Assembly (NCBI GenBank): GCA_037447655.1
Contig: JBBHKE010003348.1
Span: 1 to 64,000 of the forward strand
From: Zygnema cylindricum
Taxonomy: Eukaryota > Streptophyta > Zygnematophyceae > Zygnematales > Zygnemataceae
DNA: 64,000 nucleotides
Direction: 5' to 3'
Shown here: piece after piece, positions 1 through 13,300 of the stretch
Layout of the letters: each line of letters begins with the position of its first letter
Numbering within the stretch: position 1 is the stretch's first letter
Notes under the pieces: generated by a model
Databases searched by the model: none
The model's input: only the letters and a program-made list of their open reading frames with translations
What the model was told of the DNA's origin: nothing
Translations under genes and position numbers: made by a program

Positions 1-207
1 ACAATGTAATATCAAGCGAGTTACAGGCTCGGTTCCCCTCCCCCTTCCCCTCCCCTTCCCCCCCTCACTCCCTCCCATCCCTCCCCCCCTCCCTTCCTCC
101 CATCCCTCCCCTTCCCCAAGGCTCTCCTCTATGACATCAGTCTCAGCCCTCTCTCTCACCTGAATAAACCCAGAAGCTGAATTGCGTGAATCACTATTAA
201 TTTCTCT

Positions 208-560
208 GATAAAAGTGAGTGTTTTTTTGACCCAAAATCGTAAATTAGTGTTAATAACATCATTAAAGTATGTGGCTATCAACAAGCCTTGTTGCAAAAC
301 ACAATTGAGTGTAGTTAAAATCTAAGAATGTGTCAAAGCTGATAATTCACTAACTCTAACAGCGATGAGCGGTGTACACTGTGGATCGCTATTAGCGTTG
401 AGAAATAAGTAGAATGAGGATTGTTTCCGTGTTGTAAACCTTTTTTATGCTTAAAAGGCAAAAAACTTTGGGCCAGAATTAGTGTTATTAACGCTAATAG
501 CGATACACTGTGTGCACCACACGATAGATTACACACTCGTATCGCGATACAATGTTCTCT
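208..560. repeat. Dispersed/foldback repeat, copy 1
   Basis: The stretch beginning TGACCCAAAATCGTAAATTA (about 222-242) is matched at about 46273-46300. An internal pair of arms (about 370-400 and 495-525) are inverted copies of each other, both built around GCTAATAGCGAT / ATCGCTATTAGC. Diverged relatives occur near 46260-46420, 49597-49640 and 53430-53600. No coding potential is visible. A non-autonomous transposon family is an inference; I could not define clean ends or a target duplication. Confidence 0.5.
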
Positions 561-659
561 GTTAAGATTTTTTTTTCCCGCAGGTACAATTTCGGTACAG
601 TAGTTTAACTTGTACGGTTGTCGTACCGCCTGTTCACATTGCATTAAATTGTGTCAGCG

Positions 660-1165
660 TCACGTCAGTCACGGTTCGGTTTAGTTCAGTTTTTGGTCCA
701 GACCAAACTAAACATTCTGAACCAAACTGTTGGATTTCGCTGAACCGAACCGCTCAACCCGTTAAATCTGTAAACTATTACTCCTAAACGACGTAAAAAA
801 CACGCTAAAAAATGCCAGAAAGCCCGAAAAGTTCGTTTGTCAAATTTAACGTGCAATTTTGTACATCATTTGTACATTAGTGTACGTTATTTTCTGTACT
901 TTTTTTCACACGTACCGTAAATAATTTCGTACTCTTAGGTACTTTTCGACAGTACAATCGTACACCGGTTCAAACCATGTTTGGCTTGATGGAGTAGAAT
1001 AAACGGTTTTTGAAATTGCAGGAACCAAACCAAACCGTAAGAAACTGAAAAGTAAATTGAACGAACAGAAACTATGAAAAAACTTGGTTTTGTTTGGTTC
1101 AGTTCGGTTTCGCTCGAAATTCTCCCTCTCCCTCTCCCTCTCCCTCCCCCTCTCCCTCCCCGATT
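660..1165. repeat. GGTTCGGTT-rich inverted-repeat region plus CTCCCT tract
   Basis: The region holds GGTTCGGTTTAGTTC near 678 and 723-755, and AACCAAACC / GGTTTGGTTCAGTTCGG near 1020-1110, in opposite orientations. Short GGTTCGGTT-type termini are common in small plant DNA transposons, so a decayed foldback element is possible. It ends in a (CTCCCT)n simple repeat at about 1121-1160. No target duplication was found. Confidence 0.35.
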
Positions 1166-2058
1166 CATAATTTATTTTTATTATCCACAAAATTGTACCG
1201 TGTTCGGTCGAATAATTTAGATTTTGTACTAGAGGCCGGCTTTTTATGTATATTTGTGACTGCCCTGTACAGAACAGTATTGCACACTCCGTATCAAATA
1301 ACTGCACTAGATTATAAACAAAAACAATGCTGTTGCCACATACTCACAAAGACATGTGGAGGTCTAGTGTTTGATTCCCTTCTCTCGACATTGTATTTGA
1401 GATTTTGGCTTTTGCTAAATATTCATTGAGTATATTTTTTAGACGCAAGATTTTACAGTTCTTGCGATGTGTGATGGTTAGTCTGTCAGATAAGATGTCG
1501 GCGATGTGGTGATATATTCTTGCCTGCAAAAAAAATATTCATTATGAGTAAATTCTTTTAAATTTGAACTCCTTTTTAAATTTGAACTTGCTTTTTAATT
1601 TGAACTCCACGACAAACCATTTCCCAGGCGTTTGTACTCTTGCTGACATTCTGTAGTTTTTTTGAGACTTGGTTTACAGTTTTTTTTTTTTTTTTTCAAT
1701 ACAACTAGCGTGGAACACGGGTTCAGTACTTTCGGTTCAAGAAGGGATATGGATTTGTTAAATCTTGTAAATCATTACATGTCGAATTAAATTGAATGTG
1801 TAAATTAAAGTTTCTTTCATTTCTTATTCATTTTTTATCGAGTGTTGTATCAAATGTCACTGTCGATTTGGAAAGTGTTATAATATCGTGTATTGTGGGC
1901 AAAAATGTTACTTCGTTTCAAATATCAAGAAAATGTTATAAAATAGGAAAAAAAACGTGAAGTCATAAAGAACCCAAAAAACAAAAAAAAAATCGGGAAA
2001 ACACAAAATGGGAAAATGACTGAAAAAAACAAACAAAAACCCAAAAAAAAAAAAAAAA

Positions 2059-2200
2059 AAAATCAAAACCAAAAAACCAAAAAACCAAAACCAAAGCCAA
2101 AACCAAAAACCAAAAACCAAAAACCAAAAACCAAAACTTAAACCAAAACCACAACCAAAAACCAGCAACCAAAACTAAATCCGAACCCAAAAAACCAAAG
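2059..2200. repeat. (ACCAAAA)n simple repeat
   Basis: Degenerate tandem ACCAAAA/ACCAAAAA units lie immediately upstream of the first visible RUS exon, inside its intron. They give spurious Phe/Trp/Leu-rich open frames on the minus strand. They are not the plant telomere repeat. Confidence 0.7.
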
Positions 2201-2229
2201 AAAAACCTTTTTGGGTGTCCATTTTCCAG

Positions 2230-5010
2230 ATCATTGCCAAAGGCGAGGCCCAGGGCATGGCCAGCAAGTCCCTGGGCCTGGCTCTGGGCATCCTGCTGTC
2301 CACACGTGTGGGGCCACGTGGCACCACACTATTCGCCGCCTACGCCTCACTCTCCCTCGCACACCTCTACTGCAATCTCAGGTCCTACCAGGCGCTGCAG
2401 CTCAGGACGCTCAACCCCTACAGAGCCAGTACACTCTCCTTCTTTGTCTCTCTTCTCTCTCTGCCTCTCCTCTCTATCTTTTTTTCTTATTTCCTCTTTT
2501 CTTGCATCTGCATCACATTTGTTTATCTTCCTTACAAATCTTTCCAAGTTGTCTCAATTTTTATCTCTTGATTTTTTCCTCCCTCTCTCTCTCTCCCCCT
2601 CTACTCTTTCTCTTTTCCCTCATAGACTTTCCGCTCTCTCTTTCACTTGCTTATTTTTTGTTTTTGGAAGTCGATCTCTGTCAAACCATCCGATCACTTC
2701 CTATCCTTCTGTTTCTAAATCCTAAAACATTTAAAAAACCCTTTCAGGACACTTTCAAACACTGAAATATTCCTAAAATCCCTTTGAAATACAGCTTCTA
2801 AATAGCACTGTAAAATCTGAAAACCCCCTGAAAAAAATACTAATCAACGTATTAAAAGCGCTTCACAACATTTAGAAAACACTGGAAAACATGTTAGAAA
2901 ACATCACTATATAACATTTTAAAACACTAAATAACATGTGAAAAACATTTAAAAACACTAAATCATGTGTAAAAAACAGAAAAGATGGTGTTGAAAACAC
3001 TGAGAAAACACTAGAAAACATGTAGAAATTACTAAAAAACATGTAGGAAACACTAGATAATATATGCAGAACATTAAAAAATATGAAGAATACTAACTAA
3101 TATCTAATAAACACTTAAGAACATGGAAATTATACTTAAAAACATGAAGAAAATTCAGAATAACATATGAAAAACACTAAACAACGTATGTGAAACAAAA
3201 AATTTCCCTCGTAAACTTAAAAGAACTCATTTAAAATTTCTTTTTGTTTTGTTAAATTTGCAGGTTTAGTTTTAACGGAATATATGCAAAACGGTCGAGT
3301 TCCGAGCATAAAGGAAGTTAATGCCGAAGAACCCCTTTTTGAAAACTTCCGATTACCTTTTTTACAACGAAAAGCTTTTCCAGTGAGCTCGTTTTCCTTT
3401 GTTTCGTTTGTGGAGGTTTTTTTTTATATATAAAGACAGTTTAAACTTTAACAAGAAAAAATAATCTTTTCGGGGTCGAAATGCGGAAATAAAAGGAAAA
3501 AAACGAGAGTTTGTGGTTCACATTCAACAACTATAGAACTTTTTTACTATCTTTTTTTTTCTTTCTCTTCTTCTTTATAAACCTAAGTCATCTGTTGATG
3601 ATATTTTCTGACTGGGAAAAGAAATTTCCCTACCTATTAAACTTTTAAGTTTTGAAGGATTTTCTCTCTCAAAAAATGATGTTTTCTTTTTTTGGGTAAA
3701 AATAGAATCATACAATATTCACAGCTAAGTTTAAAAAAAAAAAAAAAATATATATATGTGTACCCAAAAAAAAAAAAGAAAAAAAAAAGAGTGGGTTCCA
3801 GAAAAGAGAAAAGTGCATCGTGCGTTTTTCTAAATTCAAACGTTTGTGCTCCGCTTTTGTTTTTTTTTCTCTTTGTTTTTCTCTTTTTGTTTCTTTTTTT
3901 TCTCAATAGAGTGAACCGGGAAAGAAGATTTCAAAAAACACAAAATTAATTGCCGAAGATATTCGAAAGTGGATCGTTTTGGGGTCGTCAATAGGGGCAT
4001 TAATTCGAACTCCCGAGGAAGCTTTTGCTTTAGGGGAACTTTATCGCGACGAAGAGTACATTCTCGCATCAAAAGGAGGAAAAGCTCAGGTAAACTATAA
4101 CTTGGGAAAAAAAAGAAGGATTTTCCACTCCGTCTTCCTTTTTCTCTCTCTGCATCTCCGGCTCCCTCTCCCTCTTCCTCTCCCTCTCCCTCTGCCTCTC
4201 GCTCGCCCTCTCCCTCTTCCCCCCTCTCTCCCTCTCCTTTCCCTCCCTCTCTCTCCCCCTATCCCTCTACCTCTCTCTCTCCCTTTTTCTCTCCCGCTCC
4301 ATCTCCCTCTCCCTTTTCCTTTCCCTCTTCGTCCCCCATGTTTGGAGAAGGAGGTTTAGTTTTTGTATATAAACCAACAAATGAATCTTTCCAAGAAATC
4401 TCATCCTCGTTGGTGGTATAAACCATTCAAACTCCCTGAATAGATTTATTACTTCTTCTCTCTCCCTCCTCCCTCCCTCTCCTTCCCTCTCCCTCATGAA
4501 AAATCCTCAGGCAAAACTTTGTCCTCGGTTTCTTAACCTTATTTTCTCTAAAAAGACTAAAGACAACAAAACATAGAAAAAAAAAAAACAAAAAAACAAA
4601 ATTTGTAAAAACAACAAAACCTAAACATCAGACAACGTAAAAAAAAAAAAACAATCGAAAGAGACAAGAAAGAGGAAATGCCTTAGTAAAACCTCTCGAA
4701 AGTCTTACAAAAAAACCTAAAAAACCTCTTTCCTTTTTTAAACCAGATTTTGTTGAAAGAGGGAGCCTCTCCTCGTGCTCTCCTTCGCTCTTCCCTCCAG
4801 GCCTCTTACCTCTACCTCCTCCAGAGTCAGGTGGAGGTAGTGAAGGGAGGGATTTTGCAAGAGTGTGGGAAGGGAGGGGCGTTACGAGTGTCACGGGATT
4901 TTGTAAAAAGTCAATTTGACACGATCTGTCACAAGTTGAGAAGAGAGGGATGGGTGACCGATGGCTTGGTCGCAAGGCCAGGGATATGGCGAGTGAGAGA
5001 GTTGAGGTAG
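2230..5010 (+). CDS. RUS / DUF647 family protein, C-terminal half (partial gene)
   Basis: Four exons fit with continuous phase: 2230-2428, 3264-3382, 3910-4089, 4747-5010 (TAG stop). They encode 253 residues. Diagnostic RUS segments are AKGEAQGMASKSLGLALG, CNLRSYQALQLRTLNPYRA, IKEVNAEEPLF, PEEAFALGELYRDEEYIL and the C-terminal GWVTDGLVARP. RUS proteins (ROOT UV-B SENSITIVE, DUF647) of plants are about 430-600 residues, so the N-terminal half is missing. I find no matching exon in 1-2229, so those exons should lie left of the window. Biochemical activity of the family is unknown; Arabidopsis RUS1/RUS2 act in UV-B and vitamin-B6 related root responses. Introns are unusual: a 20-bp-type minisatellite in the first and a long CTCCCT tract in the third. 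Which RUS paralogue this is cannot be decided from the fragment. Confidence 0.88.
2860..3200. repeat. Degenerate AAAACACTAAA(A)ACATGT minisatellite
   Basis: About 15-20-bp units alternating aaaacacta and aaaacatg(t) run through the first visible RUS intron, heavily diverged. AT-rich, non-coding, plus-strand A-biased. Confidence 0.6.
4140..4340. repeat. (CTCCCT)n pyrimidine tract in RUS intron
   Basis: Nearly pure C/T on the plus strand over about 200 bp, between the exon ending at 4089 and the acceptor at 4746. It produces false Leu/Pro/Ser open frames. Confidence 0.75.
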
Positions 5011-5775
5011 AGAGAGAAGGATAAGGGAGAGAAGGAGAGGGGAGAGGAGAGTGGGAGGGAGAGGAGAGATGGAGAGAATGGTGAGAGAGAGAGAGGGAGG
5101 AGAGGAGGGAGAGGAGAGTGAAAGAGGGAGAGGGAGAGGAGGGCAAGGAGGGAGAGAAGGGGGAGGAGAGAGGGAGAGGAGGGCGAGGATGGAGTGGAGG
5201 GAGAGGAGGGCGAGGATGGAGTGGAGGAAGAGGAGAGAGAGGAGGGAGAGGGAGCGAATAGAGGGAAAGGAGGGAGGGGAGAGGCGGAGGAGAAGAAGAG
5301 GGGGTTGAAAGGAGATGGCGAGAGAGAGGAAAGAGGAGGGGGGATGGAGGGAGGGAGGAAGGGATGAAGGGATTGGAAGTGGGAGAGGGTCAAAGTGGTG
5401 GAGAGGGACAGAGGGGCCTAGGGTTGGATGATGATAGGGTTTGATTGTGAGGGGAGAGGGGGGATTGAGGAATGCTGTGGGAGGGTTTGGAATAGAGAGG
5501 CGAGAGAAGAGAGTGGAAAGAGAGGAGAGAGAGGGGAGAGAGGAGAGAGAGGAGCGAGAGGAGAGAGGGGAGAGAGGAGAGGAGAGGGGAGAGAGAGGAG
5601 AGGGAGAAAGGAGGACAGAGAGGAGAGAGAGAGGAGAGAGAGAGGCGGGGGGGACAGAAAGCAGAGAGGAAGAAGAGAGGAGAGAGAAAGAGGAGTGAGG
5701 AACAGAGGAGAGAAGAGAGAGTCGAGAGAGAGAACCACAGAGAGGAGAGGGGAACGATCGAGGGAGAGTTAAGTA
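4985..5775. repeat. Polypurine (GGAGA)n tract
   Basis: Starting at the 3' end of the RUS coding region, about 800 bp is almost exclusively A and G on the plus strand, in GGAGAG/GGGAGA units. Long Ser/Pro/Leu frames on the minus strand are artefacts of this composition. Such mirror-like purine tracts can form triplex DNA; that is general knowledge, not shown here. Confidence 0.85.
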
Positions 5776-7393
5776 AAGGAGAGGGAGGAGAGGGTTTGAG
5801 GGCGGAGAGGTGGGAGGAAAAAGTGGAATTTGGGAAGGAGGATCCATTGTAAAGATCTGGGGGGGTAGAGGGAGAGAATAAGATAATTGAAATGAATGTG
5901 GAATTTGTCCAAAAGCATTCAGTGTGAAGTTTTGTCTTCATTGCATGTTTTTTGTCTTAAAAAAAACGTCTTTTCTTTCAAGTTTTTAATTTGTAATAAG
6001 TTGAAAAAGGAAAAAGGTAAGAAAAGTTGTAGTTGGAATTAGTACTTTGCAAATTTAAGGTCAATTATTTTTGTCCAGTTGTAAAGTGACTTATTGTTGG
6101 ACAATAAGTTTTTAAAATTTGAATGATAATTTCATTTTTGTTTACTACTTTTCCTTTTTTGTTTGCCGAGAAAAGTTGAGAAAAAGGGCAGAAAACAAAG
6201 AAAGAAAGGAAACGAAAAAAAAATAAAAAATGGAGGTTTAAAGTGTATATTTTGTGACGATTATTGAGGTTAAAGGAAAAGTGAAGAATATATTTTAAAC
6301 CACCCAACAGAAAATCTTGGAAATCAAACAAACTGGTTTTTCTCTCTTTCCTTCTCTTTTTTGCTTTATGTGGATGTCAAACAAACATTTCGTTGGACTT
6401 TTGTTGGGCCTGGAATTGATCAATGATAAATTAGTCAAATCTACACATACTGGTATAGTCAGAATTCAGAACATTGTATTTTTTTCATCCACTTTTTTTT
6501 TTTTTGGTTATTTTCCAACTTTTTTGGCTTTCTCAAGTCGGTTTACATGTTTGCACAACAATAAAAAGAAGCTATATTGGTAAATGATTATGATTCTTTT
6601 TTAGATTATAATTACTTCGTCTATGAGGGCCAAAAATAGTTAGTGTGAAAAATGTTTTTGACTAGAGTAATTATATTTCTGGTCCAAAAGACATGGACAA
6701 TCGTGAAACACAAATAGAATTAGAAAAAAACTACTAGTGAATAACACTGTTTTGTATCAGAGGAGAAGACAAATTGCAATGGAAGTTAGTCTGGAGGAAC
6801 TGCCATTTATAGCATAGTTTCATTGAGACAATATATTGAAAAAGCTAAATATTAATAAGGTAGTAAATAAGGTCATCGTATGTTCTACCAAAGCTTGTCC
6901 ATCAAATCACACCTTACATGAAGCAATCGTTCATAAAGAGTTTCCATGATGTTCGGTATATTAACTATAATTTACACTTCACAATGTTGATAAAGTGATC
7001 ACTGAATCACAGTGACGAGCTCTCACATGCAAGATTTAGTAGTGGAACAAAATCATTGAAAAGCGAAACGTTTTTAAACACAAACAATCTACTGCGATTT
7101 CTGATTTACACTTTTTAGCATACGCTATTAGCAATATGAATATATAATAGAGAGAACATCAATATGTATATGGACTCAAAGAAATGTCAAGTGTAATAGA
7201 CAAGCATAAACAAAGCAATTAATGAGAAATTGAGACCAATGAAGAACATTGCATTAGAAGCAACATGGAATACAACATGGCAAACTGGCCTTCCAGGAGA
7301 CCAGTAAAAATAAACCACTACTTGCTCTTGCCTGAGCGTTGCTAAATCTACATCTACTTTTTTTTTGTTTCTACACTAGCTGTCACAAGAAGC
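5776..7393. other. Intergenic, AT-rich
   Basis: Between the RUS gene and the convergent PsbP-domain gene. I see no exon-like segment, RNA gene or clear transposon. It must hold the 3' UTRs of both genes. Confidence 0.5.
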
Positions 7394-10300
7394 TTAAACA
7401 AAAGAAAAAGACGAAACAGCCGCCCGCAAAGCAGTGGCCATTTCCGACCACCTTGCCTCGGCTGACGACGCACTGATCACATAAAACTCCCCTGGAATAA
7501 AAAAAACACTAAAGACATCAAATTTTGTAACGCATCGACTTTTTTTTCTAATTCTTCTGTCAAAGGGAATGCTAAACCCATCAATTTTTTTCTTGCCTAC
7601 AGAGGAGGAAAAGGAAAAAACGAACATATTAACTTCGGATTGAGTGTGTGTGATGTAAAATGAATGCATGTGTGTTTATGAACAACTCAAAGATAGTAAG
7701 GATGTAAAATTACAAAAGGCAATAATTTACTATCTAAAGGAAACAAGATGGAGAACAGACACATCAAATTTTATCTAAAGGATCGATTACCTCAATGATG
7801 ACCTCAAGGCTATTAGTCCATAACCAATAAGTTCTCCTAATTTGGACTAAAAAACAAAAATGCTGAACCTCATAAAACTTCAGTGAGAGAAAACCCAAAT
7901 CATAAGAAAGAGCTAACAGAATAGCCCATTGAACGTTTAATGAGACCACTCCTCCACAAAATGGTGCACCAAACTGCCACCTGGCTGGCAAGTACTATTT
8001 GTTGAATGCCTCAGGCAGCCTGCTTTTCTTTATGTTTACTAATTCCAATTTTGACTTTTAGGTCTAAATTGGAGGGTTTTTTTTTCTCTTTTGTTTTTTT
8101 GTCTTTAACTACCTTTGCATAATGATGGTTAACCAATGGCAAGGATCGTGAAACGGTCTTCTTCCTCTTCTCCTTTGATTAAATACTGATATAAGAACAT
8201 TCAGTAAATTTAAGAAGTGAGCATTCACTCACCTTCATGAATGGTCACTGAGGCCACATGATGACGAACGACTGTCGAGAGGAGACTCCCATCACTGGGA
8301 CTTACACAGTCTGGTATGCCCCCTTTTCCTTCTTCTAAATTCCCGCGGCAAACTTCAGTAACATACCTGGAGCACAAACAAAAGACAATTGAACCGCATT
8401 TTCAGACACACCATCATGGCAGTCGACAGCCAGTGTGGTAAATAAGACATAGGACCATGACTCAACCAGCCAGTTCAGCTTAAGAGCACACAGCAATGGC
8501 GCTAGATGAAGCAATCAGGACAAAAGTTACACTTTAGAAAGGAAAGAAACCTTCCCATATCTAATGATGGTAGAGTGCACACACCCAACAATACATCCTC
8601 CGTAGCTCATCCTCCGTAACCATGTAGAACTCAAGAGCCTAAGTTAGACTACCCTTGTCCTCCGGTCATGTGGAAAATATTTACTTAACCAAAGATGATA
8701 ACACAGACATGAAGAATCTACTAACTTAACTATGCTTGGACCACACCAAACTTGTAAGTTACAGCTCAAGACTTTGCCTAGTTGTATGTAGTCATTCAAG
8801 TTAAACACTATTGACCTAACTACGCTCCTTTGTCTAAAGCTGAGAAGCAATGATTTGGTTATTGACCTGATGAAATCTCCATGATTCAGTTGTAACAAGT
8901 AGAAACAAGTAACTGGAGTAACTACTAGTAAGAATCATGTTGCAAGAAAGCTCAATCGTTAACAATATTACTATCACAATTATAACAAAATTAAATGGAA
9001 TAAGAACCAAACTTTTTTAAGATTCAGGTCCACTTTTAAACCCGTTTTGCAGGAAAGAACAATAAAAAATTGCACTTCAGCACACTAAGAAAAAAGCTAC
9101 AAGTGTTAACTTGTGGAGAATGACTATATAAAGCTACCATAACTGCATTAACCAGTTGTAAATAAATGTTAGCTCTTAAACAGGTTATGATAACAAAGCC
9201 GAAATATTCGCAGATGAACCAAAATAAACCATGAAATCTACACATTTTATACAAGTAATATCCCTTTGGCGATAATATGAATCCGCTGGAGTGATGCCAA
9301 TGCGAAGGAGTTTAAAACTTCTAAATAATTGAAAGGTTTTAACAGGTTTTTAAAAGTTTTTTTTTTCACTCGCAGACATAATGTGGGTTATAAGCTCACT
9401 CGTAAACATAATGCGGGCCATTGTCGAGCCCTGCCGCATCATTTTGTTCTCTTTTTGTTGCAGAAATAAAGTCTGTCCGCACATTCTGAAAGCCCCCACT
9501 GTACAATGACAATCAGGTATCCACTTACAAACAATCCCCTCTGTTGGAAGTTTTCACTCGCAACAAGTAATGTTAATGTTGCTGTCTAATACTATCACAG
9601 TATAATGGTCCTCCATACAGGCAAATGCAAGCAGTAGATCAATGCAGTTCATAATAGTACAACTCTTTACCTTTTCCACGTAGAGAAAGCAGATTCACAA
9701 AGCGAACGGCACATAATGTCAAAGCTGGTAACCGTCAGACTACTGATTTGCTACTGACACTTTGTTTCTAAATTGTCCAACCAAAAATTTCCCTAATAAG
9801 GTGAAATCTCACCCCACGAGTTAGTAGCTTTGCTGCGAGGTCCAACGGGGATGCATTGATGTCCGTGTCACCAAAGGGAAACCGGATCACACTTATCTGT
9901 AAAAACAAAGAGCAAAAAAGCAGCGAAGAGATGGGCATATCCCATGGGAAAAAAAAACTGTTTTTATGAGCTTGTCCAGGCAAAAGACAGAAGATGAGAC
10001 ATGTCAACTTAAGGGCCAAGAGGCATCACAGCGAAATTATTAAAATACTGACAGATAGGTTGTAGATTTTTGTTAACTACAAAAGGTGGCTGACTATCCT
10101 ATAATTGGACTGTACCCAGAATATGTCATGCCAAAAAAAAAATTGGTATATACAGGACAAAGTCAGTGTCTTTTTGGCCGATAAATGAGCATAAACAAAC
10201 AAATAAGTGACTGGCACAGTGAGAAGCCGCATGGTAGATGGAAGCGCAAGATGTTAACAGGACCGGAGTTTCCTGACGGAGGCCCTTCTGTGCATTTGGA

Positions 10301-13300
10301 GGACCAATTTAATCCGCATATGCTCAAATGCTGATTTGTGCTAACGATCCATGACCCAAAATGGATTAATTGGCTTCGTATTATCTAAAATTAAGTCAAT
10401 CTTCTACGGGATGTTGGTTTTTCCATCCTGCATAGGTTTCAAAAGTCGATGCAGCTGATCTGTAGTTATTACCTTGTTTACATCGAGAATGGTTTCGAAT
10501 TGAGCTTTTCTTTGCTTTCATTCACCCCATGCCTAATATAATATGTGATTACTAATGACTTCAATACGGACAAGCAAACTGAGTGAAATGATTATGTCAA
10601 ACTTGGAGGATTTCAAGTCATGAATGTACCAGGAATCCACATAGACAAATTGCCTCGTCACAATTCCCCTTAATAAAAAACATAAAGCATCAAGAATCCA
10701 ATGTGACTACTATTATAAGGAATTAAGAAATGCAATAGGGAAATGACATCCTTAGTCACTCACTGTATCAAAACTGCTGAAGTTTCCAACCAAAGCTATT
10801 GCTTGTGAACCATCAGGTTGTCTATCTTCGTCTCCTTTTCGATTCTGCATGTAACACATATTTCTTTTTAGAAAATGCCAAAGTGAAGGAGGCCTCAAAA
10901 AAAAAAATCCTCCTAGTGAAAAGGATCACCTATGAATTACAGACATTTGAATTTGTCCAAATTCTTCACAAAATCACAAAATTTGAAGCATAAAAAAAAT
11001 TTAGCACCAGCAGTGCTTCAATGCTTCAAAAAAATGTAAACCGTTTCATCCGGATTAAAACATTACACATCACATGACATCACCACCAGTAACATGGGAG
11101 CTTGCTAACCAGAAAGACCAAATTGTCAACATTTAAACCGCAATTCAATCAGTCACAATGTCCTAGGTTGTCCAAAAAGGTTCTTGTCTCATCAATCTTG
11201 CTGATCCAGGCTCTAGTTTGGGGAGAGCTAACCGTGGCAATAATAAATCCTTCTGGGTAGAAGAAGGAATAACCAATCTTTCCAGAAAACATCCTCCCCA
11301 ACGTGACCGGCTTTGAAGAGGACACCTGAGGGGATACGGTGGGAGCTTGTTCAGCCCAGACACATTCTGCAATTCAACAAACAAAATACAGATATTGGCG
11401 ATCACTTACGAGGGTTTATAACAAGCAACAAAACAGGTAACATGTGTTAGCCTATCTGGATTGACTCTTCTGAGGCCACAAGCAGACATACAAACTAATT
11501 TACCATGTGAGCTAAATCCACAAACTAAGAGCAGTTCAAAATCTTGAAGAAAAAATGGGTGCAGTAGTGAGGACAACAAATACAACTGCTACATTCTGGT
11601 CACCGTCGCCATGCGGGCATTCCCTACCCTAAAGCACAACTCAAAAACATTATGGGATAGTGAGTAACAGCCTGAAATCATTCCTGCCTTCCAAAAGTAA
11701 CGGGACAAAGAACATGAGATTTAAAAAGCGAAGTAACGGTTCTCATGCATGATACCACTCTCATCGCATGGTGCCAATAATAAGAAAACCAACCACCTGG
11801 AAAACAAATGCAAAAACAGCATACTAGCCGATGAAGGGAACTTTGACTGTTCTAAAAAACGATGACCAGCTGATCTGAGAATTTTCCAGGTTATAATGGC
11901 CTGGAAGAAAGATACAACATAGCCAAAGAAATGTAACCCCTACCGGCTCACCCATCAAGGAGAAAATAAAATAACTTCGAATTTAGGAAAATTGAGCAAG
12001 TTGACAAGGCAAATGTTTTAACAAAAGTTCTTAGCAAAGACCAATCGGTAAGTAAATTCGAACTGCCAAGGGTTTACTGAAAAGGTGAAGACCAGCTTAA
12101 GCAGCAAGAAAGAAGTAAGAATCCTACCTAATATTCGGCTTACTGATTGAGTAGGATGTAAGAGAGACCTGAGGCGGAGCTTTGTCAATAATATTTTAGA
12201 ACGATTAGATGCAGCTTGCTGTCTGTTCTTGTGATGATAACTTTGAACAAATAACTCGAACAGGCAATAGCCATACTTACTGAGAGATCATACGATAAGT
12301 TTCAACAAGAATGTGATGGATACTTGGCAAAAAACTTATTGACCAAGTTTACAAACGCATTTTGGAGAGAAGGTTGCAACCAGAGACTAAATATCGAGGC
12401 AGCTTTGAGGAGGTACTAGAAAAGCATCATAGTGAACTGAGCATGCTTATTTCAGGGTAAAATAAAATCCTTGTATAAACTTGCCTTATTTTCCTTATGA
12501 CGCCAAATATAGACAGGAAAACTAAATATACGGGTGAAAGATTTGCAATGGAAAATGCTAGGCTTACGTAAAGACACAAAAACAGTATTTTTTCTTTTGG
12601 CACCCAATATCTACAGAAAAGCAAAATACACATGAAAGAAACTTGCCATGAAAAATGCAAAGTTCATGTAAAGAAAAGATCGGAATGATTTTTTTTACAG
12701 CTCCAAATATACACAGACGAATTAAATACAGGAGCGAAAGACTTGCCATGAAAGACACAATACTATATAAAGAAAAGATGAAAATACCAGCAGTTGACGA
12801 CATTCCCAGCAATGCCCAACAGGCAATTGCGAAGCCTGCCTTCAAAGAATCTTCATGCCAGCTGTTGTTTGTCTTATTTGGTTCCCAATCCAAGGCTGTG
12901 TGTATCTGAACTGCATGGCAACACAAACCTGTTAGCATTCATGCAGCCATGGCAGAGGCTAATAAAGTTATAAGGAAGTTCTGCAAGTGGAAATACCGCC
13001 ATGTAGAGGAATTATTTCACAAAATAGCAATTGAGAAAAGGGAACTTCTGCCAGAGGAAATTACACCATGCAGAGGAATAAACTTCAAACAGACGATTGA
13101 GAGAAAACCGCCATGTAAAATGTACAGCTAAAAAAAACCTCAGAGTACGTCAGAAACAAAAACCAGCAAAATACTTCTCTCCCCCCCTCCCACAACCCCA
13201 TCAGAGTCGACTTTTCAAAAGCACAGGAATAGAACTGGCACATCATAAGCTAAGCACATGTTGTCAAAACACTCCATAATACCTGCTCGAATACTTTGAA

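Noticed and set aside
2059-2200. Telomeric repeat
   Set aside because: The ACCAAAA unit is not TTTAGGG and is irregular; simple repeat.
4891-5941. Long minus-strand Ser/Pro/Leu-rich open frames up to 318 codons
   Set aside because: They lie in a (GGAGA)n polypurine tract where three frames stay open at once; composition artefact.
9661-9725. Candidate PsbP exon FDIMCRSLCESAFSTWKR
   Set aside because: Ends in the right phase but has no acceptor giving the right entry phase and leaves a too-short intron; the 8638-8595 exon fits better.
12427-12940. 124- and 77-codon minus-strand frames taken as membrane proteins
   Set aside because: The first part is PsbP-gene exon 12910-12788; the remainder reads through the intron.
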